A DNA stretch of 64,000 nucleotides from JAQBQH01 sp035607415. GTDB taxonomy: Bacteria; Myxococcota_A; Polyangia; Palsa-1104. How positions within the stretch are numbered: the first letter of the stretch is position 1; every line of letters begins with the position of its first letter. The notes under the pieces are model-generated. The model was given only the letters and a program-made list of their open reading frames with translations. It was not told the origin of the DNA and made no database searches. Where the stretch lies: positions 62,001 to 126,000 of the forward strand of contig DATNAQ010000096.1 in the NCBI GenBank assembly GCA_035607415.1, in the 5' to 3' direction. Made by a program: the position numbers and the translations under genes. Positions 1-10,458 of the stretch are shown piece by piece.

Positions 1-1
1 C

Positions 2-880
2 AAGCAGGTGGTCGTGGTCGTCGAGCTCAAGGCGCGCTTCGACGAGCAGCGCAACATTCAATGGGCGCGTCGCCTCGACAACGCCGGCGCTCACGTCGTC
101 TACGGCGTCGTGGGCCTCAAGACGCACGCCAAGACCGTGCTCGTCATCCGGCAGGAAGGCGACGTCCTCCGTCGCTACGTCCACGTCGGCACCGGCAACT
201 ACAACGGCACGACCGCGCGCTTGTACGAGGATCTCGGCCTCTTGTCGTGCCGTCCCGAGCTCGGCGAGGACGTGAGCGAGCTGTTCAACCTCATGACCGG
301 ATACTCGCGGCAGCGCGAGTTCCAGCTGCTGGCGGTCGCGCCCTACGGCCTGCGCGACGCGCTGGCGCGGCGGATCGCGCGCGAGACGGAGCACGCGCGC
401 GCCGGCAAGCCCGCGCGCATGGTGCTCAAGATGAACAGCCTCGTCGACGCCGGCATGGTCGCCGCGCTCTACGAGGCGTCGCAGGCGGGCGTGTCGATCG
501 ATCTGATCGTGCGCGGGATCTGCTGCCTCAAGCCCGGGCTCCCCGGCGTGAGCGAGAACATCCGCGTGCGCTCGCTGATCGGCCGCTTCCTCGAGCACTC
601 GCGCATCTACCACTTCGCCAACGACGGGGCGCCCGAGTATCTGATCGGATCGGCCGACATGATGCCGCGCAACCTCGATCGCCGCGTCGAGGCCACGGTG
701 CCGGTGGTCGCGCCCGCGCTGCAGGCCGAGCTCGCGCACATCCTCGATCTCTGCCTCGCGGATACGCGCCAGGCGTGGCAGCTGCACGGCACGCGCTGGA
801 CGCGCGTGTCACTGCCGCCCGACGGTGACGGTCTGGCGACACAAGAGCGGCTGATGCAGGAGGCGCGCGACCGCCACTAG
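2..880 (+). CDS. ppk1: Polyphosphate kinase 1, C-terminal part (5' cut by window edge)
   Basis: This is the C-terminal half of PPK1, which reversibly makes long-chain polyphosphate from ATP through a phospho-histidine. Its family is identified by the blocks GLKTHAK (holding the catalytic His, as in the HxK pair of PLD-like enzymes), HVGTGNYN, GICCLKPG, RSLIGRFLEHSR and ADMMPRNLDRRVE, all in the expected order. About 290 residues are visible; the full enzyme is near 700, so the N-terminal half lies left of the window. The frame is open to the first base. The gene is followed closely by an FHA-domain gene on the same strand. I see nothing abnormal in the visible part. Confidence 0.97.
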   Translation, partial: KQVVVVVELKARFDEQRNIQWARRLDNAGAHVVYGVVGLKTHAKTVLVIRQEGDVLRRYVHVGTGNYNGTTARLYEDLGLLSCRPELGEDVSELFNLMTGYSRQREFQLLAVAPYGLRDALARRIARETEHARAGKPARMVLKMNSLVDAGMVAALYEASQAGVSIDLIVRGICCLKPGLPGVSENIRVRSLIGRFLEHSRIYHFANDGAPEYLIGSADMMPRNLDRRVEATVPVVAPALQAELAHILDLCLADTRQAWQLHGTRWTRVSLPPDGDGLATQERLMQEARDRH

Positions 881-910
881 CGGATGAGGTACACTCGACG
901 CGCCCCGAAG

Positions 911-1447
911 ATGCACCAGGACTTCGCCCACCTCGCCGCGATCCATTCGCGCGAGTCGTTCGTCAGCCAGTTTCCCGATCCGTTTCTCGTCGGTGAAGCG
1001 GCGCTGCGCGAGCGGATGCGCAAGGGCCGCATGCCCGCCTTCGACTCCGGCAACACCTTCAACGGCGACGAGCAGATGCTCGCGCTCGCCGGCGAGGGGC
1101 AGCGGCTGGTGCTGCCGGTCCGCAAGATCCAACCGACCTTCGAGAGCATGATCACCGTCGGGCGCACCAAGAACAACGACGTGGTCATCGCCGACGTGGC
1201 CATCTCGAAGTTCCACGCCTTCTTTCGCATCGTCGACAAGCACTACGAGCTCGCCGACGCCGGCTCGCAGAACGGCACGCGCGTCACCCAGGGCGCCGTC
1301 GGCAACGCCGCGAGATCGATCGACCGGCTCCTCGAGCCCAAAGGCCCGGCCGTGCGCATCCACTCGGGTGACGTCATCCGCTTCGCCGAGCTCCGCTTCC
1401 GCTTCCTCGATTCGGCCGCCTGCTGGGACGAGTTGGGAACACATTGA
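911..1447 (+). CDS. FHA-domain protein
   Basis: A protein of about 178 residues whose C-terminal half is a forkhead-associated (phosphothreonine-binding) domain. The signature is visible as ITVGRTKNNDVVI, then S-K-F-H-A, then a GSQNGTRV loop, the usual G-R, S-x-x-H and N-G residues of FHA. The N-terminal half has no domain I recognise. An in-frame ATG at 884 is possible, but a TACACT box at 890-895 would lie inside that version, so I prefer ATG 911. It probably reads phosphorylation by the Ser/Thr kinase encoded immediately downstream; that pairing is inferred from position only. Confidence 0.85.
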   Translation: MHQDFAHLAAIHSRESFVSQFPDPFLVGEAALRERMRKGRMPAFDSGNTFNGDEQMLALAGEGQRLVLPVRKIQPTFESMITVGRTKNNDVVIADVAISKFHAFFRIVDKHYELADAGSQNGTRVTQGAVGNAARSIDRLLEPKGPAVRIHSGDVIRFAELRFRFLDSAACWDELGTH

Positions 1448-1481
1448 CCCACAGTCTATAGTTGTGGGACGATGACGGCGG

Positions 1482-3158
<1,677 letters not shown>

Positions 3159-3159
3159 G

Positions 3160-3891
3160 ATGCGCCTCGCCCTGGCTGCCTCATTGATGATGCTGGTGCT
3201 CGCTCCGTCCGCGCGCGCCGACAACCGCGCGACCGCCGAGGCGCGAGCGCTCTACGACAAGGCGATCGCGCACTACGATCTCGCCGAATACGAGGTCGCC
3301 ATCGGCGAGTTCAAGCAGGCCTACGAGCTGTCGCGCGAGCCGGCGCTGCTCTTCAACATCGCGCAGGCCTATCGGCTCGCCAAGAAGCACGAGGAGGCGC
3401 TGCACTTCTACGAGACCTACGTGCAGCTCAAGCCGAACGCGCCCAACCGCGCCGATGCCGAGGCGCAGATCGCCAAGATGAAGGAGGCGATCAAGGAGAG
3501 CCCGCCGCCCGCGCCGACGCCGCCACCACCGGTCGAGCCGGCGCCGGCGGCGACGCCCGCGCCGGCCGCGACGCCGCCACCGTCGGAGAGCGGGCGGTCG
3601 CGCTTCGTGCATTCGCGGCGCGGTCAGGTGACGATCGCGCTCGGCGCCGTCGGTGCGGTGGCGTTGATCGCCGCGGCCGGCACCGGCGGCGAGGCGCTCG
3701 CCATCCGCTCGCGCTACGACTCCGGCTGCGCCGCCGGCCCCTGCGACGCCGCGCTCTACGGCCGCGGGCACAACTACGCCGTCGCCACCGACGTGCTGCT
3801 CTCCGTCGGCGTCGTCGCCGCGGTGGCCGCCACCGTCGTCGGGCTGGTGCACCGGCGCGAGCGGCCGGTCACGCTCGGGATGGCATTCTGA
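3160..3891 (+). CDS. Secreted/membrane TPR protein
   Basis: A 243-residue protein with a signal peptide (cleavage likely after SARA), then two to three TPR-like helical pairs (about 25-110; one contains the pattern PALLFNIAQAYRLAKKHEEAL), a Pro/Ala-rich linker, and two hydrophobic helices near the C-terminus. It starts 1 nt after the upstream kinase and its stop overlaps the start of the next gene (TGATG), so translation is probably coupled. Proteins of this TPR, Pro-linker, two-helix layout are frequent beside Ser/Thr kinases in myxobacteria. The precise role is unknown; a scaffold or sensor input for the kinase is inference. Confidence 0.85.
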   Translation: MRLALAASLMMLVLAPSARADNRATAEARALYDKAIAHYDLAEYEVAIGEFKQAYELSREPALLFNIAQAYRLAKKHEEALHFYETYVQLKPNAPNRADAEAQIAKMKEAIKESPPPAPTPPPPVEPAPAATPAPAATPPPSESGRSRFVHSRRGQVTIALGAVGAVALIAAAGTGGEALAIRSRYDSGCAAGPCDAALYGRGHNYAVATDVLLSVGVVAAVAATVVGLVHRRERPVTLGMAF

Positions 3892-4880
3892 TGCGCGCGC
3901 TCGTCTTCGCCGCGCTCCTCGCCGGCGGCTGCACGCTCGTCTACGGCCCGTCGAAGATCGGCAACAGCGCCGCCGAAGACATGAGCGGCGGCGGCGACGA
4001 CCTCGCGTCCGACGACGCGGGCACCGACGACGCCGGCCCGGCGATGGCCTGGACTACGCGTGCCTCGGGAACGCTGCAGGATCTCCACGCCATCACCGGC
4101 TGCAACCCGGGCAACCTGTTCGCGCCCGGCACCGGCGGCACGCTCGATCGCGCCACCATGCTGCCGACGTGGGCGCCGTCGCTGCTCGGCGCCAACGATC
4201 TCTTCGGCGTCTCGACGAGCACCTGCGCCAACGTCTACGTCGCCGGCAAGGCGGGCACCACCTACTACTCGTCCGACGGCACCAACTTCACGCTCAAGAC
4301 CGTGGGGACCGCGAATTACGCGGCGGTCTGGTCCAACGGCGTCGGCGCTGCAGCCGTCGGCAGCGGCGGCGCGGCGATCTACACCACGATCGGCAGCAAC
4401 AGGTTCTCCGCCAAGACGAGCGGCACCACGCAGGACCTGTTCGCGATCTGGGGCGCAGGCGCGACCTTCTACGCCGCCGGCGCCGGCGGCACGATCCTGC
4501 GCTCGACCAACAGCGGGATGGCCTGGACCGCCAAGACCTTCGGCACCGCCACGTTGCGCGGCGGTTGGGCCAGCGCCACCGGCAACGACGTCTACGCCGT
4601 CGGCGACGGCGGCACGATCCTGCACTCGAGCGACGCCGGCACCACCTGGCCTGCGGCCACCAGCGGCACGAGCGTCGACCTGCGCGCGGTCTGGGGCTCG
4701 TCGCCCAACGACGTCTACGCCGTCGGCGACAACGGTACGATCCTGCGCTCCGTCGACGGTGGCCAGACCTGGAACGCCGAGACCAGCAACACCACCGCCG
4801 ATCTCCAAGGCGTGTGGGGCTCGAGCGCCGGCGACGTCTGGGCCGCGGGCACCTCGGGCGCGCTCGTGCACCGGCCCTAG
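3891..4880 (+). CDS. Lipoprotein with WGSSxxDVYAVGD beta-propeller repeats
   Basis: A 329-residue lipoprotein (lipobox ending AGGC at residues 11-14) with an acidic linker carrying DMSGG and DAGTDDAG, then about six repeats of roughly 40 residues whose core is WG...D-V-Y-A-V-G-x-G-G-T-I-L-R-S-x-D-G-G-x-T-W. This is the BNR/Ycf48-like propeller pattern common in myxobacterial surface proteins. It overlaps the upstream TPR gene by 1 nt, so kinase, TPR protein and propeller lipoprotein form one operon. A role as an extracytoplasmic partner of the kinase is an inference. Its 3' end faces the SnoaL-like gene. Confidence 0.85.
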   Translation: MRALVFAALLAGGCTLVYGPSKIGNSAAEDMSGGGDDLASDDAGTDDAGPAMAWTTRASGTLQDLHAITGCNPGNLFAPGTGGTLDRATMLPTWAPSLLGANDLFGVSTSTCANVYVAGKAGTTYYSSDGTNFTLKTVGTANYAAVWSNGVGAAAVGSGGAAIYTTIGSNRFSAKTSGTTQDLFAIWGAGATFYAAGAGGTILRSTNSGMAWTAKTFGTATLRGGWASATGNDVYAVGDGGTILHSSDAGTTWPAATSGTSVDLRAVWGSSPNDVYAVGDNGTILRSVDGGQTWNAETSNTTADLQGVWGSSAGDVWAAGTSGALVHRP

Positions 4881-4896
4881 GCAGCCGCCGCAGGCG

Positions 4897-5424
4897 CTAC
4901 GCGGGCGTGTGTCCGTTGCGGCGAAAGAGCGAGCGTCCAATGGCGCGCGCCATCGTCACCGGATGGGTCAGCGGCGTCACGACGCTGCCGACGCCGCTGA
5001 ACGGCTCGTGGAACATGCCGATCTGGCGCAGCACCGTGGCGCGGTCGTAGTAGATCTTTTCGCCGTTCAGCCGATCGTCGGCGTCGAAGGTGTAGATGCC
5101 GCACAGCGGAAACTCGAGCCGCCGCCCGGTGCCGGGCAGCCCGCGCCAGGGCCCGAGGTGCGTGCCGGTGATGATCACCTCGAGAACGATGGTCTCGTCG
5201 GTGACATGGCGGCGGCGCACGTCGATGTGCAGATCGGGGACCGCCTGCAGCAGCGTCTCGTAGTAGCCGCGCACGCCGTCGGGGCCTTCGTGGTGCTCGT
5301 CCCAGGGCTCGTCGTCGTAGCGCGCGTCGGTGCCGAAGCTCTGTAGGAGCCCGGCGAGGTCGTGCTCGTTCTCGCAGCGAACGTGCTCTTCGACGGTACG
5401 AATACGTGCGTCCCGGTTTGCCAT
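4897..5424 (-). CDS. SnoaL-like (NTF2 fold) protein
   Basis: A 175-residue protein resembling the SnoaL-like polyketide-cyclase/NTF2 superfamily: an N-terminal helix with VEEHVRCENEHD, the aromatic DEPWDEHHEGPDGVRGYY segment, and the sheet region ending near FPLCGIYTFDADDRL. Members act as cyclases, isomerases or simple ligand binders, so the substrate cannot be named. I chose ATG 5424 because GGAGGGG (5429-5435) lies 4 nt upstream and a TATGAT box (5443-5448, minus strand) precedes it; a longer frame to 5508 lacks these. It is divergent from the large kinase gene. Confidence 0.8.
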   Translation of the reverse strand: MANRDARIRTVEEHVRCENEHDLAGLLQSFGTDARYDDEPWDEHHEGPDGVRGYYETLLQAVPDLHIDVRRRHVTDETIVLEVIITGTHLGPWRGLPGTGRRLEFPLCGIYTFDADDRLNGEKIYYDRATVLRQIGMFHEPFSGVGSVVTPLTHPVTMARAIGRSLFRRNGHTPA

Positions 5425-5501
5425 GCGTCCCCTCCGACCCACATCATAAGCCGCGGCGTGACTTGATCTCGGAGCCTCGGATACGGGATTCTGCGAGGCG
5501 T

Positions 5502-8500
5502 ATGGCAAGCCGCAGCAAGGGTCCCGGCGTCGAGATCGATTCCACCGTCACCAGCTCCACCGCGCCCGACGCGGAGGTCATGCCGCGTCTCGACATCGGC
5601 GCCGGCACGCACGTGGCCGAGCGCTACACCATCGTGCGGCTCATCGGCCACGGCGGCATGGGCGAGGTCTACGAGGCCGAGGACGAGTCGCTGCAGCAGC
5701 GCGTCGCGCTCAAGACCATCCGCTCCGAGCGCGCCGCCGATCGCCGCGCCGTCGAGCGCTTCAAGAAGGAGGCGCTGCTCGCGCGGCGCGTGACGCACCG
5801 GAACGTCTGCCGCGTGTTCGACGTCGGCTATCACGCGGGCGAGATGTTCCTGACCATGGAGCTCCTCACCGGCGAGACGCTGGCGCAACGCGTCCGCGGC
5901 GGCGGGCGTCTCGAGCCGGCGGCGGCGCTGCCGCTGGTGGAGCAGATGGTGGCGGCGCTGGCCGCCGCGCATCACGCGGGCGTCGTGCACCGCGACTTCA
6001 AGTGCTCGAACGTCATGCTCACGCCCGATCGCGTGGTGGTCACCGACTTCGGGCTCGCGCACGACACCACCGCCGCCGAGCACGAACGGTCGCGCGACGG
6101 CTTCCTCGGCAGCCCCGCCTACGTCGCGCCCGAGCAGGTGGGCGGGCGGCAGGTGAGCTTTGCCAGCGACATCTACTCGCTCGGCGTCGTGATGTTCGAG
6201 ATGCTCACCGGGCAGCTGCCGTTCGTCGGCGCCACGCCCATGGCGACGGCGGTGCTGCGCTTGAACGAGGTGGCGCCGTCACCGAAGAAGCTCGTGTCGT
6301 CGATCCCCGAGACCTGGGAGCGCGTGATCCTGCGCTGCCTCGAGCGCGAGCCCGACGATCGCTACGCCTCCGTCGAGGACGTGCTCGCGGCGCTGCGCAA
6401 CCAGCCGGTGGCGCAGCCCGCGGGCCGAGGTGCGCGCGGCCGCGGCCGGATCGCGCTCGCTGCCGTCGCCGTGGCCATCGCGCTCGCCGCCGCCGGCGCC
6501 TTCGGCTGGCGCGCGCTGCGTCGGCACGCCGTCGCGCCGGCGGCGGCCGACTCGCGACGCACGCTCGCCGTCACCGATCTCGCGGATCGCACCGGCCGCG
6601 CCGACGAAGCCTGGCGCGGCACCGCCTTCGCCGAGCTCCTCGCCGCCCAGCTCGACGGCGGCGACGCGATGCACGTCATGCCGCGCGCGACCGTCGCCGG
6701 CAAGGATCGCGACCAGCTCGCGCGTCAGGGCGCGACGCTGGCGCTGGTCGGCTCGTATCGCGGCAGCGGCGAGTCGTTGACCTGCGACGTGCAGATCGTC
6801 GATCTGCGGAGCGGCAGCACCGTCGGCAGCGCCGAGGAGTCGGGCGCGAAGAGCGCGATGCTCGAGGTCGCCGGGCGCGCCGCCGCGCGCTTGCGCCAGG
6901 CGCTCGGGCTGCCGGCCTTGTCGCCGTCGGATGCGCCGCGCACGCACAGCGTCTTGCCGGCCAACCCCGAGGCGGCGCGCCGCTACGCCGAGGGGCTGAC
7001 GGCGTTGCGCCGCTACCAGCTCGGCGCGGCGAAGACGGCGTTCGAAGCGTCGCTCGCCGCCGAGCCCGATCAGCCGCTGGTCTACTCCGCGCTCGCCGAG
7101 ACCTGGCACGGGCTCGAGTCCGATCAGCACGAGCGCGAGGCGGCGCAGCGTGCCTTCGAGCTGTCGGCGAGCCTGCCGCGCGAGCAGCGCCTCTCGATCG
7201 AGGCCGCCTATCGCGAGGCGATCAAGGACTGGTCGGGCGCGGCCCAGATTCGGCTCTCGCTCGCCACCTTCTTCCCCGAGAACCTCGACTACGGGCTCAA
7301 GCTCGCCGAGGTGCAGCGCCGGCAAGGACACACCAGCGACGCCTACGCCACGTTCGCTCGCCTGCGCCGGCTGGCGCCGCCCGACGGCGACGACCCGCGC
7401 ATCGACGTCGCCGAAGCCAACGCGCGCAAGCGCAACGACTCCAAGACCGCGCTCGCCGCCGCCGCGCGTGGAGTCGATGGCGCCCACCGGCGCGGGCTGC
7501 GCGGAGTCGAGGCGGAAGCGTACCGCGTCGAGTGCGACACCTACGCCAACACCGGCCGCGCCGCCGAGGCGCGAGTCGCCGGCGAGCAGGCGCTGCGCCT
7601 CTTCGCCGCCGAAGGCAATCGGGCCGGCGAAGCGGAGACGTTGACGTCGATGGCCAACATCTACATCGTCACCCACCAGCAGGCGGAAGCCCTCCGGTAC
7701 GAGAATCAGGCGCTCGCGCTCTTCGACTCGATTGGCAGCCGTGCCGGCGCGGTGCGCGTGCGTGCGCTGCTGGCGCTCGCGCACAAGCGCGCCGGCGAAG
7801 TGGCCGTCGCCGAGAAGATGTGGCGCCAGGTCATCGACGACTCGCGCGAGCTCGGCGAGCAGTCGCAGATGGTCAACGCGATGGGCGATCTGGCGAGCGT
7901 CTACACCGATACCGGCCGCTACGCCGAGGCCATGCCGATGTACCGGCAGGTGATCGAGACCGCGCACGCGGCCGGCTACACGAACATCGAAGCCAACAGC
8001 TCGTCGAACTTCTCGATCGTGCTCACCCGCCGCGGCGAGCTCGCCGAGGCGCGCCGCTTCGCCGACCTGGCGGTGGCCTTGTGGACCAAGATGGAGCAGC
8101 GCGGCGACGTCGTCTACGGCATGGACAGCGTCGGCCAGATCGCGGTCCGGCAGGGGCGCCTCGCCGACGCGCAGAAGGTCGAAGAGCAGGCGCTCGCCCT
8201 GCGCGAGAGCATGGGACAGAGCGGGGGGCCGAGCCGGCAGAACCTCGCCGAGCTGGCGGTCGAACAGGGCGATCTGCCGCGCGCCGAGACGCTCGCGCGC
8301 AAGGCGATGCAAGAGTTCGTGAAGGACAAGCGGCCGTCGCAGGAGGCCAACGCGCTCGAGGTGCTGACGCGCATCCTCATCGAGGAGCGCAAGACCGTCG
8401 AGGCGGCGGCGGCGGTGGCGCGCATCGACCAGATCATCGGGCAGACGCAGCAGGCGAAGGCGATGTTCGTCGGCTCGCACGCGCTGGTGAAAGCGGAGCA

Positions 8501-8732
8501 GGGCGACGTGCCCGGCGCGCTCGCCATGGTGCGCGCCACCATCGCCGACTGCGACAAGGACGGCGACGTCGACACGGCGATGGATCTGCGTTACGTGCTC
8601 GCCCAGGTCCTGGTGCGCCACGGGCCGCGCGACGAGGCGCGCAAGGCGGTGGCGACGGTCAAGCGCGAAGCGGCCGCGCACGGCTACACGCAGGTCGTGC
8701 GCGATGGCGTCGCGCTCGAGCGCTCGCTGTAA
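5502..8732 (+). CDS. Ser/Thr protein kinase with membrane helix and long TPR C-terminus
   Basis: About 1,076 residues. The N-terminal kinase domain shows GHGGMGEVYEA (Gly-loop), VALKTIR (Lys), HRDFKCSN and DFGLAHD, with all catalytic residues present. A membrane helix (LAAVAVAIALAAAGAFGW) follows. The next block resembles the TolB-like/adenylate-cyclase-associated module often found in such kinases, around TLAVTDLADRTG. The remaining roughly 600 residues are TPR-rich, with repeated A-E-A-x(6)-Q-A-L patterns. ATG 5502 is preferred over 5406 because kinase similarity begins shortly after it and the longer frame would cover the divergent promoter. Probably a sensor kinase whose TPR region binds partner proteins. 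Confidence 0.93.
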   Translation: MASRSKGPGVEIDSTVTSSTAPDAEVMPRLDIGAGTHVAERYTIVRLIGHGGMGEVYEAEDESLQQRVALKTIRSERAADRRAVERFKKEALLARRVTHRNVCRVFDVGYHAGEMFLTMELLTGETLAQRVRGGGRLEPAAALPLVEQMVAALAAAHHAGVVHRDFKCSNVMLTPDRVVVTDFGLAHDTTAAEHERSRDGFLGSPAYVAPEQVGGRQVSFASDIYSLGVVMFEMLTGQLPFVGATPMATAVLRLNEVAPSPKKLVSSIPETWERVILRCLEREPDDRYASVEDVLAALRNQPVAQPAGRGARGRGRIALAAVAVAIALAAAGAFGWRALRRHAVAPAAADSRRTLAVTDLADRTGRADEAWRGTAFAELLAAQLDGGDAMHVMPRATVAGKDRDQLARQGATLALVGSYRGSGESLTCDVQIVDLRSGSTVGSAEESGAKSAMLEVAGRAAARLRQALGLPALSPSDAPRTHSVLPANPEAARRYAEGLTALRRYQLGAAKTAFEASLAAEPDQPLVYSALAETWHGLESDQHEREAAQRAFELSASLPREQRLSIEAAYREAIKDWSGAAQIRLSLATFFPENLDYGLKLAEVQRRQGHTSDAYATFARLRRLAPPDGDDPRIDVAEANARKRNDSKTALAAAARGVDGAHRRGLRGVEAEAYRVECDTYANTGRAAEARVAGEQALRLFAAEGNRAGEAETLTSMANIYIVTHQQAEALRYENQALALFDSIGSRAGAVRVRALLALAHKRAGEVAVAEKMWRQVIDDSRELGEQSQMVNAMGDLASVYTDTGRYAEAMPMYRQVIETAHAAGYTNIEANSSSNFSIVLTRRGELAEARRFADLAVALWTKMEQRGDVVYGMDSVGQIAVRQGRLADAQKVEEQALALRESMGQSGGPSRQNLAELAVEQGDLPRAETLARKAMQEFVKDKRPSQEANALEVLTRILIEERKTVEAAAAVARIDQIIGQTQQAKAMFVGSHALVKAEQGDVPGALAMVRATIADCDKDGDVDTAMDLRYVLAQVLVRHGPRDEARKAVATVKREAAAHGYTQVVRDGVALERSL

Positions 8733-8786
8733 GAAGATCCCACGGGGCGTGCCGCCCCGCCCCGTCGGCAGAGCCGTCGCGGTCGC

Positions 8787-10340
8787 TCAGACGTATTTGC
8801 CGACGGGGAACAGGCGCACGATCGAGCGCATCATGCGCCGCCACGCGCTCGCCGGATCGTGCGGCTCGACCTCGACGGCGCCGGGCGCAGGCGGCTCGGT
8901 GATCCACGCCGGCCGCTTCTTGCCGGCGACGCGGCCGATGTGCCACGCGCTCGCCGCCGCGAAGTCGGGCGCGAACGCGTCGAGGAGCTGCCGTGCGAGC
9001 ACCGGGCTGTGGACGACGAACACCGCCTCGGTGTCGAGGAACGCCGAGCGCGGATCGAGGTTGAACGAGCCGAGGAACACGATCGCGCGATCGAAGACGG
9101 CGACCTTGCCGTGGAGCGCCAGGTGCGCGCGCGACCGATCGGGCCGCGCCACGTAGAGCGCGCGCGACGCGCCCCACGGCTTCATCTCGTAGAGGCCCAC
9201 GCCGTCGGCGGCCATGGCGGGGCGCGCCTTCGAGTAGGCGGCGTTGACCGCGACCTCGTCGGTGGTGGCGAGCGAGTTGGTCAGGATGCGCACCTGCACT
9301 CCGCGGGCGACGAGCGCGCGCAGCCGCGGCGCATCGGGCCGCGGCACCACGTAGGCGTTCTCGACGACGATCTCGCGCTCGGCCGCGTCGGCGAGCGCGA
9401 CCATGCGCCGCGTGACCGCCGTCGGTCGATCGTGGAGCGGGCGCGCCATCAGGCTCGGATCGTCCCAGATCACCTCGGCCGGCGCCCACGTCGCCTGCCC
9501 GCGAAACTGCTCGAGCCACGCGCGCGCCTCGGCCTCGTCGTGCGGCAGCCGATAGGGAAAGGTCGCGCGATCGGCGGCGACGTGCGCCGAGAAGCGCGCC
9601 CGCGCCCTGGCCAGCTCGTCGGGCGTGGCGCGCTTGCGCAGCGTGGTGATCGGATAGGCCCACTCGCTGTTCCAGTAGCGATCGAACGCGCCCTCGGCCT
9701 TTTGCACCACGTCGCCGATGGCGAGCAGGTCGAAGTCGCGGAAGTCGATCTTCTCGCCGAGCCCGAAGTAGTCGTCGGTCAGGTTGCGCCCGCCGACGAC
9801 GGCGACCTGCCCGTCGACGAGGAACATCTTGTTGTGCATGCGGTGGTTGAGCTCGGTGAAGCGGCCGAGGATCTGCGGCAGGCGCAGCCGTCCGCGCACG
9901 AACGGATTGAACACGCGCACCTCGATGTTGGGATGCGCGTCGAGCGCGGCGAAGTCGAGGTCGTGTCCCTTGGTGTTGTAGTCGTCGACGAGGAGGCGCA
10001 CGCGGACGCCGCGATCGGCGGCCGCGATCAGCCGCTCGAGCACGGCGCGCCCGACGGCGTCGCCGGCCCACTCGAAGTACTGCGCGTCGATGCTCGACTG
10101 CGCCATCATCGCCAGCGAGGTGCGCGCCTGGATGGCGCCGTCGCCGGTGTTGAACAGGAGGAAGCCGCTCTGGCCCGGGTGCCCGGCGACCGACGCCGCG
10201 ACGGCGCGGCCGACCGTGGTGCCGCCGGTGTCGAGGATCGCCGTCGACGGTGGGCGCGCGATGTTCTTGGGCAGGATGTAGCAGCCGCCGCCGGCGCAGC
10301 CGAAGACGAGGAGCGCGGCGACGAGGCGGGCGTGACGCAT
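8787..10340 (-). CDS. PLD-family phosphatidyltransferase-like lipoprotein (ClsC-like)
   Basis: A 517-residue protein with two HKD motifs, HNKMFLVD and HGKVAVFD, each H-x-K-x4-D and each followed by the expected GGRN or GSFN strand. Two-HKD proteins of this size resemble ClsC/YmdC-type cardiolipin synthases or secreted phospholipases D. The N-terminus is a short lipoprotein signal with Cys at 15 or 20, so it probably works in the periplasm or outer membrane. The domain between the motifs contains EFNY-like signatures of the family (FDRYWNSEWAYPI). The upstream region carries 15-bp tandem repeats. Choice between synthase and hydrolase cannot be made from sequence. Confidence 0.88.
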   Translation of the reverse strand: MRHARLVAALLVFGCAGGGCYILPKNIARPPSTAILDTGGTTVGRAVAASVAGHPGQSGFLLFNTGDGAIQARTSLAMMAQSSIDAQYFEWAGDAVGRAVLERLIAAADRGVRVRLLVDDYNTKGHDLDFAALDAHPNIEVRVFNPFVRGRLRLPQILGRFTELNHRMHNKMFLVDGQVAVVGGRNLTDDYFGLGEKIDFRDFDLLAIGDVVQKAEGAFDRYWNSEWAYPITTLRKRATPDELARARARFSAHVAADRATFPYRLPHDEAEARAWLEQFRGQATWAPAEVIWDDPSLMARPLHDRPTAVTRRMVALADAAEREIVVENAYVVPRPDAPRLRALVARGVQVRILTNSLATTDEVAVNAAYSKARPAMAADGVGLYEMKPWGASRALYVARPDRSRAHLALHGKVAVFDRAIVFLGSFNLDPRSAFLDTEAVFVVHSPVLARQLLDAFAPDFAAASAWHIGRVAGKKRPAWITEPPAPGAVEVEPHDPASAWRRMMRSIVRLFPVGKYV

Positions 10341-10381
10341 GGCCGTCGCGGAGGTGCTCGGCCCGGCGCCGGGCCGCGGCC

Positions 10382-10441
10382 ATCCGATCGCCGACGTATC
10401 CGATCGCGGACGATCCGATCGCGGACGATCCGTCGCGGACG
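10382..10441. repeat. Four-copy 15-bp tandem repeat upstream of the PLD gene
   Basis: Four head-to-tail copies of ATCCGATCGCGGACG: 10382-10397 (one substitution and one extra base), 10398-10412 and 10413-10427 (identical), and 10428-10441 (one base shorter). It lies in the 118-nt gap that is downstream of the SDR gene and upstream of the PLD-family gene. It could be an iterated operator or simple slippage product; no function is shown by sequence. Confidence 0.9.
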
Positions 10442-10458
10442 GATCCGCCCGCGCGCGC

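Noticed and set aside
1444..1449. TTGACC as a -35 box for the first kinase
   Set aside because: Only 7 nt separate it from TATAGT, too close for a sigma-70 spacing of about 17.
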